Origin: Nocardioides marmorisolisilvae
GTDB taxonomy: Bacteria; Actinomycetota; Actinomycetes; Propionibacteriales; Nocardioidaceae
Assembly: GCF_031656915.1 (NCBI RefSeq)
Contig: NZ_CP134227.1
Coordinates: 3,348,001 to 3,412,000 of the forward strand
DNA length: 64,000 nt
Reading direction: 5' to 3'
Under the pieces are notes generated by a model. It had not been told where the DNA came from. It saw nothing but the letters and a program-made list of their open reading frames with translations, and searched no databases. The position numbers and the translations under genes are program-made. Shown here piece by piece: positions 33,303-43,179 of the stretch. Within the stretch, counting starts at the first letter, position 1; every line of letters starts with the position of its first letter.

Positions 33303-35096
33303 TCATGAGCAGAGGCCGTCTATCGAGACTGGATCCTTGCCGGAGGTCAGACCCGGCGTCGTGGTCAGCTGCACCTGGTTGCTGGCTCCTGGGCCGAAGG
33401 AGACGCGTGCACGCAATCGCAGGGTCTGACCGGGGCGCAGCCGCACCGGCACCACCGCGACCTGGCGGTCACCGGCCGTACCGCCCGCGACGGTCTGCTG
33501 CTTGCCGTCCACGGTGATGCTCTGGATGATGCCGCTCGACGGGCCGAAGAAGCGGACGTTGAGCAGCATGTCCCGCAGCGGGCCGAACCTGCCGGGGCCG
33601 GTGACCGAGACCGGCAGCGGCTTGTGGACAGGAACCCGGGATCGCAGCGTGGTCGCCACGGTCGTGCGGACCTGGTCACCGTCGCAGCTGACGTTGGTCA
33701 GGTGGCTGTCGGTGCGCAGGTAGTACTCCAGCTTGGTCGCGGTCGCGTCATCGAGGAAGACGCCGATCTGCGGCGGACCGCTTGGATCGGTCAGCAGGCC
33801 GGCCACCGCCGTGCTGTCGATCGCCTTGGCAAGATCCGGGCGAGACGACCACGCGAGCACTCGGCGCTCATCCACGCCTCGGGCGAGCCCGCGCACCACG
33901 CCGAGCTGATCGCCCTGGCCGGCGACCACCGCGGTGAAGATCTTCCTCGCCGCCTCCGCGAAGAAGGCGTCCTGGGCCACCGGATCCGCTATGTCGAGAT
34001 AGGCCTGGTTGAGCAGGATCCGCGGGGCATTGGCGGCGGTCAGGGAGGTGCCGCCATCGACCTGCACCGGACCGGTGGCGCGCAGCAGGTAGGACAGCGT
34101 GACCGGGTCGAGGGCGAAGACGCCGTCGAACTTCTGGTGGGTGCGCTGGCCGACGATGCCGGCGGCCATCTGGGCGAAGCGCGGGAAGTTGGGGTTGAAG
34201 TTGGCGTCACGCAGCTGCTTGCCCAGGTCGGAGCCGTAGAGCTCAGCCTCCTGAACGGTGGGCGGCACGGGGGCGACGGCGGGCGGATGTCGGTCCAGGT
34301 CGGCGGCAGATCCCTGTCGACCTAGGCTGACGCGACCGTGGTCGGCATGCAGCACTGCCCAGGAGCCGGCCATCCCGCCTGTGGACCTGATCTCCGCGTT
34401 GTTCTGGAAGAGCAGCAGATAATCGCGCCGCCCGTCGGCGCCTGCCGCTGCGGGCAGGGCGGCGAACGTGCGGGCAACGGTGTCGAGGGTGGCCCGAGCG
34501 GTCGTCACCCGGTCACGCACCTGGGCGACGATGGTGCCCAGGGGCGAGGTCAGTGAGCTCGGGTCGAGCCTTTCCAGGCGGGCGGCGGGGCCGTCGACGA
34601 CGTCGGCGGCGCGCTGGATCGGCGGAGTGAGCTCCCGGATCCGGGCGAGTGGCAGTTGCCCGTGCCGTGGCTTCAGGGTGCCGTCGTCCACCTTGTTGGC
34701 GACGTCGATGAGGGTCGGCAGCGCGCGCTGGGCGATGGTGTCGAGGGCGGCTGCGGTGGTTTGCACCGCGGAGACGTCCCGGCCGAAGTACGGCGTCCAG
34801 GAGGCAACGTCCCAGAGCCAGCCTGCGGTGTTGCTGTGGGCTCGGGCGGTGTGAAGGCGGAGCCTGTCGGCTGTGCTGCGGGCGGTGGTGAGGTCACCCT
34901 GTGTGAGCTGGCTCTGCAACTGGTGGGCCTCGGTGCGGGCGGTCTCAAGATCGGAGCGGGCCCGCAGCGCCTCATAGGCGAAGACGGCGGCGAAGAGGAT
35001 GAGGACCAGGACGAGCAGGCCCAGGACGCGCCACACCCCCGGGCGGAGGAGCTTCGAGGCAGAGCGCTCGGGCCCCTCGCCCGGGGGTGTGGTCAA
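33303..35096 (-). CDS. DUF4012 exported membrane-anchored protein, copy 2
   Basis: A 597-residue paralog of the protein at 29418, with a helix at about 23-44, the loop DYLLLFQNNAEIRSTGGMAGSW and KFDGVFALDPVTLSYLLRATGPV. Only the core DUF4012 blocks are closely alike; the N-terminal helical region differs. TTG 35096 is supported by AGGA 5 nt upstream and gives MTTPPGEGPERS. It lies between the LPXTG protein gene and kinase copy 3, in one direction, so the DUF4012-kinase pairing occurs twice. Confidence 0.85.
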   Translation of the reverse strand: MTTPPGEGPERSASKLLRPGVWRVLGLLVLVLILFAAVFAYEALRARSDLETARTEAHQLQSQLTQGDLTTARSTADRLRLHTARAHSNTAGWLWDVASWTPYFGRDVSAVQTTAAALDTIAQRALPTLIDVANKVDDGTLKPRHGQLPLARIRELTPPIQRAADVVDGPAARLERLDPSSLTSPLGTIVAQVRDRVTTARATLDTVARTFAALPAAAGADGRRDYLLLFQNNAEIRSTGGMAGSWAVLHADHGRVSLGRQGSAADLDRHPPAVAPVPPTVQEAELYGSDLGKQLRDANFNPNFPRFAQMAAGIVGQRTHQKFDGVFALDPVTLSYLLRATGPVQVDGGTSLTAANAPRILLNQAYLDIADPVAQDAFFAEAARKIFTAVVAGQGDQLGVVRGLARGVDERRVLAWSSRPDLAKAIDSTAVAGLLTDPSGPPQIGVFLDDATATKLEYYLRTDSHLTNVSCDGDQVRTTVATTLRSRVPVHKPLPVSVTGPGRFGPLRDMLLNVRFFGPSSGIIQSITVDGKQQTVAGGTAGDRQVAVVPVRLRPGQTLRLRARVSFGPGASNQVQLTTTPGLTSGKDPVSIDGLCS

Positions 35097-35108
35097 CGCG
35101 ATCCTGGG

Positions 35109-35657
35109 TCAGGCGTGGGTGGTCCGACGGCGGGTGTAGAGCACCGTGCCGGCTCCGGCGACCAGGAGGGCGAGCCCGCCACCGAGGATGCCGAGGTTGG
35201 GGCCACCGGTGTTCGGCAGTCCGCCACCGCTGTTCGTGGCCGCGCCCTGACCGGACGGGTGCACCACGATCTTGACCGATCGGGTCACGACATCCTTGGG
35301 CACCATCACGGCGTTGCCGGCGTGGCCGGCGATCGCCCGACCGGCCACCGGGGTGCTCCCGGTGTCGCAGCTGATCGTCAGCGTGAAGACCGTGGTCTTG
35401 GTGACCGAAGGTGCCTGGAAGCTGCCGGAGAAGGACTTGCCGTTCCCGGTCTGCGTCTCACCGGCGAAGGTGGCGGTCCACTTGCAGCTCACCGCGGAGG
35501 TGGCACTGAAGTCGATGGTGGCCCCTGAGGTGACCGAGTGTGAGCTGACCGAGATGTGCAGCTGCAGTTCTGGGTAGGCCTGGGCCGATGGCGCCACCAA
35601 AAGCAGCGCGAAGGCCGAGACGAGGGCCGCCAGTAGCGGACCGAAAATTTTCTTCAT
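35109..35657 (-). CDS. LPXTG cell-wall anchored protein
   Basis: A 182-residue surface protein with a signal peptide (MKKIFGPLLAALVSAFALLL, cleavage near AQA), a beta-sandwich-like middle domain with two Cys, then LPNTGG, a hydrophobic helix (about 155-174) and a TRRRTTHA tail. This is a complete sortase signal, so it should be covalently attached to peptidoglycan. No sortase gene is in the window. It is 12 nt upstream of the DUF4012 gene. The ligand or role is not known. Confidence 0.85.
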   Translation of the reverse strand: MKKIFGPLLAALVSAFALLLVAPSAQAYPELQLHISVSSHSVTSGATIDFSATSAVSCKWTATFAGETQTGNGKSFSGSFQAPSVTKTTVFTLTISCDTGSTPVAGRAIAGHAGNAVMVPKDVVTRSVKIVVHPSGQGAATNSGGGLPNTGGPNLGILGGGLALLVAGAGTVLYTRRRTTHA

Positions 35658-35786
35658 GCGTACTCCCGATGGGTGGACGTGCGACTTCGGCAGCGTAGCG
35701 GGTTAGATCTGTCTTCGCGTCCGGTTTGCGAAAAAATCTCGCTCGCTGGGTTTGTCCGAAGTGTCTGGTGGGCGGAGGCCGGGGAT

Positions 35787-35821
35787 CGCTGGCAGGCTAG
35801 CCACTCCGCGTTCTGCCAGCG
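35787..35821. promoter_or_regulatory. Inverted repeat in the divergent gap 35658-35943
   Basis: CGCTGGCAG (35787-35795) and CTGCCAGCG (35813-35821) form a 9-bp stem with a 17-nt loop, between the divergent LPXTG and sugar-transferase genes. It may be an operator or a leader hairpin of the sugar-transferase transcript. The rest of this 286-nt gap shows only AAGGGA before the ATG at 35944. Confidence 0.4.
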
Positions 35822-35943
35822 ACTGGGGAAGGAAGTTCCTCGAAACCGCCCCGTGAGGTGCGGCAGATCGCTAACGTTGCCGAGTCCGGCGGCCGCTTTG
35901 CCTAGCTCCGGCCCTCGTCTGTCACAGCAAGGGATCCACTCGC

Positions 35944-37449
35944 ATGGCTTCTTTAGAGACCTCTGCAGCCCTGAGGTCTGTTGGGTCGATATCTGCCGAC
36001 GAACGGCCCATCTGCGCCGGACGTTGGCGAGAGCAGTACTCGACGCGCCTGTTTGCCCAGGACGCTATTGTGCTGGCCGTCGTCATGGTCGCGGCCCTGT
36101 ACGCGCGATTCGGATTCGACTCGTCGAAGACGACGCACGGGCCATTCTCGGTTTCCTACAGCGCCCTAGGCGTCACACTCGCCCTGGTGTGGATGGCCAC
36201 ACTCCAGGTATTCGGAAGCCGTGATGCCCGGATCGTCGGCGACGGCCCCTTGGAGTACCAGCGGGTTGCACTCTCGACGATGATGGTTTTTGGGTGCTTG
36301 GCGATCGTCTCAGTAATCTTCAAGATGGATATGTCGCGTGGATACCTCGCGATTGCCTTTCCAGGGGGCTTGGTCGCGCTGCTACTGGTGCGCAAGGGAA
36401 ACCGGATCTGGCTTCGGCGCCGCCGTGCGCGGGGTGATGCCCTGACCTCCGTGCTCATCATCGGGGGACCGGGCTCGGCACTGGAGATTGCGAACTGCTT
36501 TGCACGAACGCCGGCTGCAGGCATGCGCGCCGCGGGCTTGTGGGTGCCTGTCGGCGACATCGAGCTCGAGCAGGTCCCCTGGGCCACGGAGCGTGGACTC
36601 GCTGTGTTCGGTCCAACTGCCACGCTCACCGAAGCGCTCGCTGAGAGCAGTGCGACCATGGTGATCGTCACGGACTCCGAGCATGTCGGCCACCGCGGTT
36701 TGAAGGAGTTAGCGTGGACGCTCGCAGCCTCCGACGTCGACCTGATGGTGTCGCCGAACGTGGTCGACGTGACCAATGGCCGGCTCCAACTTACGGCGGT
36801 GGCCTCGATGCCGTTTCTCCACATCGATGAGCCGCAATACGAGGCCGCAGCGGCCTGGCCCAAACTGATCTTCGACAAGGTAGGCGCGGCGGTCCTGCTC
36901 GTCGCCGTAGCGCCGATCTTATTGGCGACTGCCCTGGCGATAAAGCTGGGTAGCAGGGGCCCAGTGTTCTACATGCAGGAGCGTGTTGGTCGCGACGGAG
37001 TCCCTTTCCGCATGATCAAATTCCGGTCTATGAACGTCGGCGCGGATGCCGAGTTGCGATCATTGCTTGCCGCGACGGGCCAGGCCGATCAACCTCTGGG
37101 CAAACTGCAGGAGGATCCGCGAGTCACGCGTGTCGGCCGATTTATTCGCCGGTACTCGATTGACGAACTGCCTCAACTCTTCAACGTCGTCAAGGGCGAC
37201 ATGAGCCTGGTGGGCCCGCGTCCGCAGCGCGACTTCGAGGTAGAGATGTATGACGACGTGGCCCATCGGCGCCTGCGCGTGCGGCCGGGCATGACGGGAC
37301 TGTGGCAGGTGTCTGGGCGCTCTGACCTTTCATGGGACGATGCGATCGGGCTCGACACTCATTATGTAGAGAACTGGTCAATGACCTCCGATGTCGTAAT
37401 CCTCCTGAAGACGCTCCGTGCCGTCATCGGCACCGATGGCGCCTACTGA
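35944..37449 (+). CDS. Polyprenyl-phosphate glycosylphosphotransferase (initiating sugar transferase), copy 1
   Basis: A 501-residue WbaP-type enzyme. The N-terminal half has four to five membrane helices and a CoA-binding-like domain (VLIIGGPGSALEI). The C-terminal sugar transferase domain has the re-entrant helix region AVLLVAVAPILLATAL, FYMQERVGRDGVPFRMIKFRSM, PRVTRVGRFIRRYSIDELPQ, DMSLVGPRPQ and RPGMTGLWQVSGRSDLSW. It puts the first sugar phosphate on undecaprenyl phosphate. It stands just before the lower-GC block and is a paralog of the enzyme at 57863. Confidence 0.92.
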   Translation: MASLETSAALRSVGSISADERPICAGRWREQYSTRLFAQDAIVLAVVMVAALYARFGFDSSKTTHGPFSVSYSALGVTLALVWMATLQVFGSRDARIVGDGPLEYQRVALSTMMVFGCLAIVSVIFKMDMSRGYLAIAFPGGLVALLLVRKGNRIWLRRRRARGDALTSVLIIGGPGSALEIANCFARTPAAGMRAAGLWVPVGDIELEQVPWATERGLAVFGPTATLTEALAESSATMVIVTDSEHVGHRGLKELAWTLAASDVDLMVSPNVVDVTNGRLQLTAVASMPFLHIDEPQYEAAAAWPKLIFDKVGAAVLLVAVAPILLATALAIKLGSRGPVFYMQERVGRDGVPFRMIKFRSMNVGADAELRSLLAATGQADQPLGKLQEDPRVTRVGRFIRRYSIDELPQLFNVVKGDMSLVGPRPQRDFEVEMYDDVAHRRLRVRPGMTGLWQVSGRSDLSWDDAIGLDTHYVENWSMTSDVVILLKTLRAVIGTDGAY

Positions 37450-37522
37450 GGTTGCCCCCCCCTGGTTCCATTTGTAGCGCGCAAATGACCTGCCACCTTG
37501 CTCTTTTCAGAAAGAATCATAA

Positions 37523-38440
37523 GTGTACGACGTTGATATTTTGATCGTTACCTATCGCGCAGCCGAGGCTGCTGAACGGTGCCTTAAGTCTGTTCTTAAT
37601 GCGACCCTACAATCCGACCTCAGCTATCGCGTGACGGTGCTCGACAACGCTAGCGGAGACGGCACGGCCGAGCGTCTAAACTCCGCATTCCCGACCGTCG
37701 AAGTTGTCGCCCGAAGAACGAATGGCGGCTTCGGTTTGGCGTGCAACGAGGGCGTAAACCGTACAAGTGGCGATTACATTCTCATGCTAAATCCAGACAC
37801 GGAGATTACGCCTGGAGTTATCGAACACATGGTCGAGGTCTTGAGGATTCACAGCGAGGTGGGTATCGCCGGTCCACGCCTCGTCCGATTGGATGGCTCA
37901 ATTGACCATGCGGCAAAGCGCAACTCACCGGGACCGCGTGCTGCACTGCGCTATATGGTCGGGAAGCAACTTGGAGCAGATTGGACCTCAGACTATTTGG
38001 CGCCCGACGTGGACGAATACGCGTTCGGTTACGTCGACGCAATCAATGGTGCATTCATGATAATGCGCCGCAAGGACCTTACGTCCGTCGGTCTCTTCGA
38101 CGAGCGCTATTGGATGTATGGGGAAGACCTTGACCTGTGCCGCCGTTTTCGCCGCAACGGTCTGAAAGTCGCATACGACGGCCGCGTTACCGCGGTTCAC
38201 CTAAAAGGAGCCTCATCCGGTCAGCACCGATCGATGAGGGTCAATTGGCACTTCCATCGGTCCATGTGGATATACTTTCGAGACGAGTCGCCGGCTCCGG
38301 GCCGATTCGTATCGGCGCTCGTAGCTGCAGGCATCTTGGCGCACTGGGCGTTTACGTCCTTGCGGGGGATCCTCGCACTCGCGAAATCACAAGCGATGCA
38401 GCATAACCTGACGATCAGCTCCGGGACCCACGGTGCGTAG
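37523..38440 (+). CDS. Glycosyltransferase family 2 (rhamnosyltransferase-like)
   Basis: A 305-residue GT-A enzyme from GTG 37523, preceded by AGAAAGAA. It has VDILIVTYRAAEAAERCL, the DNASGDGT loop, RRTNGGFGLACNEG, YILMLNPDTEI (the DxD-like metal site) and MYGEDLDLCRRFRRNG. This is the layout of bacterial rhamnosyltransferases, which fits the dTDP-rhamnose genes at 45-49 kb. It opens the lower-GC block. Its stop overlaps the next gene by 8 nt. Confidence 0.85.
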   Translation: MYDVDILIVTYRAAEAAERCLKSVLNATLQSDLSYRVTVLDNASGDGTAERLNSAFPTVEVVARRTNGGFGLACNEGVNRTSGDYILMLNPDTEITPGVIEHMVEVLRIHSEVGIAGPRLVRLDGSIDHAAKRNSPGPRAALRYMVGKQLGADWTSDYLAPDVDEYAFGYVDAINGAFMIMRRKDLTSVGLFDERYWMYGEDLDLCRRFRRNGLKVAYDGRVTAVHLKGASSGQHRSMRVNWHFHRSMWIYFRDESPAPGRFVSALVAAGILAHWAFTSLRGILALAKSQAMQHNLTISSGTHGA

Positions 38441-39332
38441 ACGCTTCGCTAATTCTAAGAACCCATTCCTGAGGAAGGGTGAGTCTGTTGCCACACGGAC
38501 CCTTAAGCGAGCCCTCCAAGCCGTTGCGCCGGGCACATTTCAACCCCTCCCCGCGATCCTAGTCAACTCGCTTCCTAAGAGCGGGACGCATCTACTTACC
38601 CAGGTCATCGAAGGTCTCCCGAGCGCGGGTGACTGGGGCGAATTCTTTGTGTCGACACCTTCCCTTACGATGCACGAGATTCCGCCGCGCAAAATGGGCC
38701 CAAGGTTGCGTCGCATTGCGCCCGGTGAAGTTGCGAAGGGCCATCTGTTCTGGGAACAGGAATATGCAGAATCGCTGGTCGGGATGAATGTCGTCACCTA
38801 TTTTGTCTATCGGGACCTTAGGGACGTGGTGGCGTCGGAGGCGTACTATCTCGCCGAAATGAACCGGTATCATAGAATGCATCGGGTGTACTCCGCCCTG
38901 TCGCTCGAGGATCGTTTAATGCTAAGTATATGCGGAAGCGATGACCTTACTCGCCAAGGTATCTTTTACCCTAGTATCAATGAGCGCTTTCGGCGCTATG
39001 CAGGATGGCTTGATTCGCCCAATACACTCGCGGTTCGGTATGAGGACCTTCAGGGTGATCGTTTGGAGACGACCATCGCGCGAGTCGTCGAGCACTACTT
39101 GCGAGCCTGCGACTCCACCACAAGGAGACAACTCGAAGGAGACCGACTCCACCGTAAGTGTCTGGATTCAATAGATCCCGCGCGATCGCACACATTTAGG
39201 TCAGGGAAGCGCGGAGGTTGGCGATCGGAGTTCAACGAGCGGCACGTTCGGGCCTTCAAAGCCGTGGCGGGCGACCTGCTAGTCGAGTTAGGCTACGAGT
39301 CCGACACAGAATGGGTGGTGGCTCCGGGGTGA
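38433..39332 (+). CDS. PAPS-dependent sulfotransferase
   Basis: A 299-residue sulfotransferase from GTG 38433. ILVNSLPKSGTHLLTQV (about 42-58) is the 5'-phosphosulfate loop and YFVYRDLRDVVAS the 3'-phosphate site with Arg and Ser. It is not similar to the enzyme at 5941 outside these motifs. Lying between a glycosyltransferase and a membrane protein in a flippase cluster, it likely sulfates a sugar of a lipid-linked unit. GTGA overlaps link it to the next gene. Confidence 0.85.
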   Translation: MRRRFANSKNPFLRKGESVATRTLKRALQAVAPGTFQPLPAILVNSLPKSGTHLLTQVIEGLPSAGDWGEFFVSTPSLTMHEIPPRKMGPRLRRIAPGEVAKGHLFWEQEYAESLVGMNVVTYFVYRDLRDVVASEAYYLAEMNRYHRMHRVYSALSLEDRLMLSICGSDDLTRQGIFYPSINERFRRYAGWLDSPNTLAVRYEDLQGDRLETTIARVVEHYLRACDSTTRRQLEGDRLHRKCLDSIDPARSHTFRSGKRGGWRSEFNERHVRAFKAVAGDLLVELGYESDTEWVVAPG

Positions 39333-40681
39333 CACTCGCAACCCGCACGGACAGTCGCCGCACTCCGGGCAGCGTTGCGCGCCGGGCGAACGCAACGGAG
39401 CCAATCGCCACTGATGCCGCTGCCAGCGGTAGGGGCCGGGCCCAAATCCCATTGCGCCTAGTCATGCTGGTGCTTTCGCTACTTTTTGTCGCAGTCGTAT
39501 TTCCGCCGGTGAATTGGCCAGATGAGCGTCGGAACCTGGGTCTGCTTCAGGCTGGCGGATATGGGGTGTTCTATGGTCGGTTCCTTGATGCGCTGAGATG
39601 GCTCGCAGGTGGGCTTACTGACGTCGGACCGTTCGACGCGAGTACGTCGCATGCATTTGTGTCGGAGAACTGGCAGCGCATCGACGGCGCACTAAGGTAC
39701 GCGACAGTCCCTGGCGATGCGTCGACGTCCTATTATGTTGCCAAGCTTGGCAACGTGATTCTTGTGGTCTGCGCGGTAGCGATCTTTTGGTACGCGCGGC
39801 GCCGCTGGGCTCGAAGCCCATCGTCAGCCCGTGAAGAGACAGCAGTATATGTACTTGCCCTATTGATGCCTTCAGTTTGTTACCAACTCGACCAGATTTC
39901 GACCGATATTGGGTTCATATTGATGTCGGCCGCTCTCTATTTTGTTCGATCGCGACGCGGGCGACTGATCTACGCCTTGGCAGCCGCCGCATGCGTTTTC
40001 GAAGACCGTTCTTATGTGATTCTCGCTGTAATTGCGTTAGGTTACGCTTTGCTCCCGCTTCTGATGAAGTGGCGACTGATTCGAGATAGACCTGCGGTCC
40101 GTTATGGTGCGCTTTGCGGCGCAGCCGTGGCCGGAACGCTCATCGGGACGGCTTTGGCCCACCAGATTCAATTCGGTGCGGGCATTGTGCCCCAGTATCT
40201 GGGCGAGGCTCCAGGGTTCACGGACCTGTCAACGCAGATCAGCTATACATGGGGCAAGAGCTTTAGTGCCATTCAAAACCCAGTAGTTCTGTATGCGGGG
40301 CTGGTGTATTTGCCGAGCGCTGCGGAGTTCTTTGTACGGACCGTTCCGCTGTACCTACTCGCCCTCCCAGTGTTTGTGCGTCTTATCCGAATCGCTGGAC
40401 GAGACAAATCGGAAACTGGGCAGCGCTTCTTCTACTTGTTGCTATCTGTGATCGCGACCTTCTTCGCAATTACTAATGCGACTCACGTGTTCCAACATGG
40501 GCGATATTATTTTGCTATCGCTCCTCTGCTCGTGATCGCGCTAAGTTCGATTATGCAAAATGTGCGTAGCGGATATGGGGCGGACAGGCGCGCTCTGACC
40601 AAGGTTGCCATCATATTTGTATCGCTGAACGTATTGCTCACGTCGTTGATTGCATTGCCTACGCTGTTTAACTCAATGTGA
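39329..40681 (+). CDS. Polytopic membrane protein, DUF2142/GT-C-like
   Basis: A 450-residue protein with about ten to eleven hydrophobic helices and a loop [20 protein letters not shown] after the first helix. An acidic WPDE loop in that place is typical of DUF2142 and other GT-C-type membrane glycosyltransferases. In this block it could be a Wzy polymerase or a lipid-linked glycosyltransferase. GTG 39329 forms a GTGA overlap with the sulfotransferase stop. The first 40 residues are polar and cytoplasmic. Confident as a membrane protein, not in its role. Confidence 0.7.
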   Translation: MTLATRTDSRRTPGSVARRANATEPIATDAAASGRGRAQIPLRLVMLVLSLLFVAVVFPPVNWPDERRNLGLLQAGGYGVFYGRFLDALRWLAGGLTDVGPFDASTSHAFVSENWQRIDGALRYATVPGDASTSYYVAKLGNVILVVCAVAIFWYARRRWARSPSSAREETAVYVLALLMPSVCYQLDQISTDIGFILMSAALYFVRSRRGRLIYALAAAACVFEDRSYVILAVIALGYALLPLLMKWRLIRDRPAVRYGALCGAAVAGTLIGTALAHQIQFGAGIVPQYLGEAPGFTDLSTQISYTWGKSFSAIQNPVVLYAGLVYLPSAAEFFVRTVPLYLLALPVFVRLIRIAGRDKSETGQRFFYLLLSVIATFFAITNATHVFQHGRYYFAIAPLLVIALSSIMQNVRSGYGADRRALTKVAIIFVSLNVLLTSLIALPTLFNSM

Positions 40682-41358
40682 GACGTCGGACCTTCACGCA
40701 TTGTCTACGGGCGGCGGTCAAAATCAAGTCTTTGGAGATGCTTCCGGAAATGAGACGCTATTCGCGACTTGCAGGTTGGTGCATTGCAGCTACGAAGCTT
40801 CGTGCTCGACCGCGTCATCGACGAGTTGCGCTGACAGCCGTCGTTCGCGGTTCAGTCACGATCGGGGACTATACCTATATCGGTGGCTACACTGAGATAC
40901 GGGGCACCTTGGACGATGTGCTCATCGGCCGATACTGCTCGATAGGACGCGGCGTGAAAATATTCTCGTCCGGGCAAGCGCATCGATTTGACGGGTTGTC
41001 GACCTTTCCGTTTTTCACCTTGTTCGAGTCGATCGATCGGCGTCATTACAACGTTCGCTCAGGGCCGACAGTAATCGGGCATGATGTCTGGATTGGTTCT
41101 AATGCAATTGTGATGGCAGGGGTGAGGGTCGGTAACGGGGCTGTCGTTGGGGCCGGTGCCGTTGTCACTCGCGATGTTCCGCCCTATGCCATTGTTGCCG
41201 GCAGCCCGGCTAGGGTCGTTCGGCTACGGTTTGGGGACGACGTCATTGCCAGAGTGCAGGCAACTGCCTGGTGGGAGCTTCCCCATGGCGTGTTAAGGGC
41301 GCGATATTCTAAACTAATTGAGTCCAATACCGCCGTGTCAGATGAGGCGATGTTGTGA
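40678..41358 (+). CDS. CatB-type hexapeptide O-acetyltransferase
   Basis: A 226-residue left-handed beta-helix acyltransferase. The hexapeptide repeats run from about residue 60 ([32 protein letters not shown]) to [32 protein letters not shown] and [14 protein letters not shown]. It would acetylate a sugar hydroxyl with acetyl-CoA. GTG 40678 overlaps the upstream stop as GTGA, and the next start at 41355 overlaps its own stop the same way. Confidence 0.88.
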   Translation: MRRRTFTHCLRAAVKIKSLEMLPEMRRYSRLAGWCIAATKLRARPRHRRVALTAVVRGSVTIGDYTYIGGYTEIRGTLDDVLIGRYCSIGRGVKIFSSGQAHRFDGLSTFPFFTLFESIDRRHYNVRSGPTVIGHDVWIGSNAIVMAGVRVGNGAVVGAGAVVTRDVPPYAIVAGSPARVVRLRFGDDVIARVQATAWWELPHGVLRARYSKLIESNTAVSDEAML

Positions 41359-42674
41359 AACGGGCAAGGACGCTGTTGGGCTGGGCGCCGATGATTGGAG
41401 CCAGGGGTTTTGGCGCTGCGACGACAGTTGGTCTAGCGGTCTTCGTCGCTCGTAGCTGGGGTGTCAGGTACTCGGGGTCCTTCTATTTCCTCCAGTCGTC
41501 GATTGCCGTTCTGGGGCTAATGTCGCGTCTTGGCGCTGAGCAGTATTTGACCGCATGGGTGACTCCTCGGGTGAGGTCTGGAACCCGCAAGACGGTGCCT
41601 GCGCTGGTATCGACCTACATTGTGGTCGGCTGCATTGGTCTCGTGTTTGGTGCGATTCTGATGTTGGGCGAACTGGTTAGTCCTGTTCTCGTCCATAGGC
41701 TCGTGGGCGAACTAGGCAGTCCGTTGTTGCTTGTTCTCGCGGTTTTGGGGTTTAACTCGATTTGGATTTCGAGCGCTTTTAGTCGAGCCGCGGGACGTGG
41801 GACTGTGGCTATCTTGCTTGAGAATGCGCTCCTTGCCATCTGGCTGACGATTGTTCTACTTCCTTGGGCGCTCCAGTCGAGAACGCCGCCACTCTGGGTC
41901 GTGGCAATTGCGATGTGCGCTATAGCACCGATGCTGGTTGTGCCGGTCCTGCTTCGCTTTAGACGAGAGGCTGGGAGGGGTGCAGCGGTATCTAGTCTGA
42001 GACACGCGGCGCGCGGGCTGATTGGTTATGGCGCAGTGACGGTGACGAACAGTATTATTGTTTGGGTTCCTGTACAGGTTTTGGGTTATTTCGGCAAATT
42101 GCCCGAGGTTGGTGTTTACAACGCTGCGTTCCGGGTAACGATGTTGATCGGCGCCTTCGGTGTGATCTTGAAAAGTGCGGTTATTGGCCAACGGATCGCC
42201 GCTGGCAATGATGATCATCGGGGCGACGATCGGTGGCCGCTTATTCGCCGCTCAGTAGCCTTGACCATACCATTTGTTCTGGTGTCGCTTGTGATCGCTT
42301 GGCAGGGCCGGCTGCTTTCCTCTGCTTTCGGCGGAGGCTTCGCGGAAATGAAGACGATTTTGCCTGTCATGCTGATTGCTCAAAGCATTAATGTTGGCGG
42401 GTTTCTGATCGAGACGACATTTGTGCTCCGCGGTGACCGACGTGCGCTGAATATGAATGCCGCGGTTACGTTTGCAGTGGCAGTTGTTGCGGCGCCGCTG
42501 TTGGTAGGGACATACGGCTTACATGGGGCTGCATGGAGCTTTGCGCTGACGACGGTACTTTCACGTGTTCACCTTGCGTTTCTGTACGTCATCCGGGGGC
42601 CGCAGCAAGGACGGGAAGGAATGGGCGAGAGGCGCTCTATCCGCGTAGTCAAGGATGCTGAACTTGGCGGCTAG
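41355..42674 (+). CDS. Wzx-like oligosaccharide flippase
   Basis: A 439-residue protein with about twelve hydrophobic helices and the MATE/Wzx-type start [22 protein letters not shown]. It resembles O-antigen translocases that flip undecaprenyl-linked repeat units across the membrane. It is the last gene of the coupled lower-GC block; its codon use (TTA, TTT, ATT, CTT) is clearly richer in A/T than the flanks. No Wzy partner is certain, but the protein at 39329 or the one at 15638 could serve. Confidence 0.85.
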   Translation: MKRARTLLGWAPMIGARGFGAATTVGLAVFVARSWGVRYSGSFYFLQSSIAVLGLMSRLGAEQYLTAWVTPRVRSGTRKTVPALVSTYIVVGCIGLVFGAILMLGELVSPVLVHRLVGELGSPLLLVLAVLGFNSIWISSAFSRAAGRGTVAILLENALLAIWLTIVLLPWALQSRTPPLWVVAIAMCAIAPMLVVPVLLRFRREAGRGAAVSSLRHAARGLIGYGAVTVTNSIIVWVPVQVLGYFGKLPEVGVYNAAFRVTMLIGAFGVILKSAVIGQRIAAGNDDHRGDDRWPLIRRSVALTIPFVLVSLVIAWQGRLLSSAFGGGFAEMKTILPVMLIAQSINVGGFLIETTFVLRGDRRALNMNAAVTFAVAVVAAPLLVGTYGLHGAAWSFALTTVLSRVHLAFLYVIRGPQQGREGMGERRSIRVVKDAELGG

Positions 42675-43179
42675 GGTGACCAGCGCGATTCACTTATGGC
42701 TGAATGCGAGATGTGTGAGAGTTGGCCTGGTCTGCGCTTTGATCAGTAGGGTGGGCGTTTGTTCGCTCGTGTTGTCGAGGGGAGAAGTGACCTCGGGATT
42801 TGCTTTGTCGTAGTTTGGATTACTGATCCTAGCGAGCCGCACGCCCCTCGGAGGATGTGGCATGCGCTCTGATCTGAACGATCCAGTTCTCGCTTCAAGG
42901 CAGCGGTCGACAGCGGGGCGGTTGGGGTTGGGTTGCCTTTGATGGCGCATTGGCGTCCAACGTGGCCATGGGTGCGTGCACCGGCAATCGTCATGACCGT
43001 CGACGCCAGCCCACGGCTCGTTGGTCTGCCGTCGAACGACTGCCACATGATGCGCCCTCGCGAGCGCCACGGCGGAGTCGTTGAGTTGGCTTGTTATGTC
43101 GACGTCATCCGTCTGCAGTCTCGTGGACACATGGCTCGGCATGGACGTCGCGGCCACCTGCGGCACCGCTTCACGTCGT
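42675..43179. other. 505-nt gap with no convincing gene
   Basis: The gap lies between the flippase stop and the convergent cysN stop. ORFs on both strands (42690-43166 minus, 42933-43187 plus) show no domain, no good ribosome site and odd composition (Trp/His/Arg-rich). I see no repeat or hairpin that explains it. It may be decayed coding DNA at the edge of the lower-GC block. Confidence 0.5.

Noticed and set aside
42690-43166. A 158-codon minus-strand ORF in the gap before cysN
   Set aside because: No family features, no good ribosome site, and composition unlike other proteins here. Kept only as an unexplained gap.
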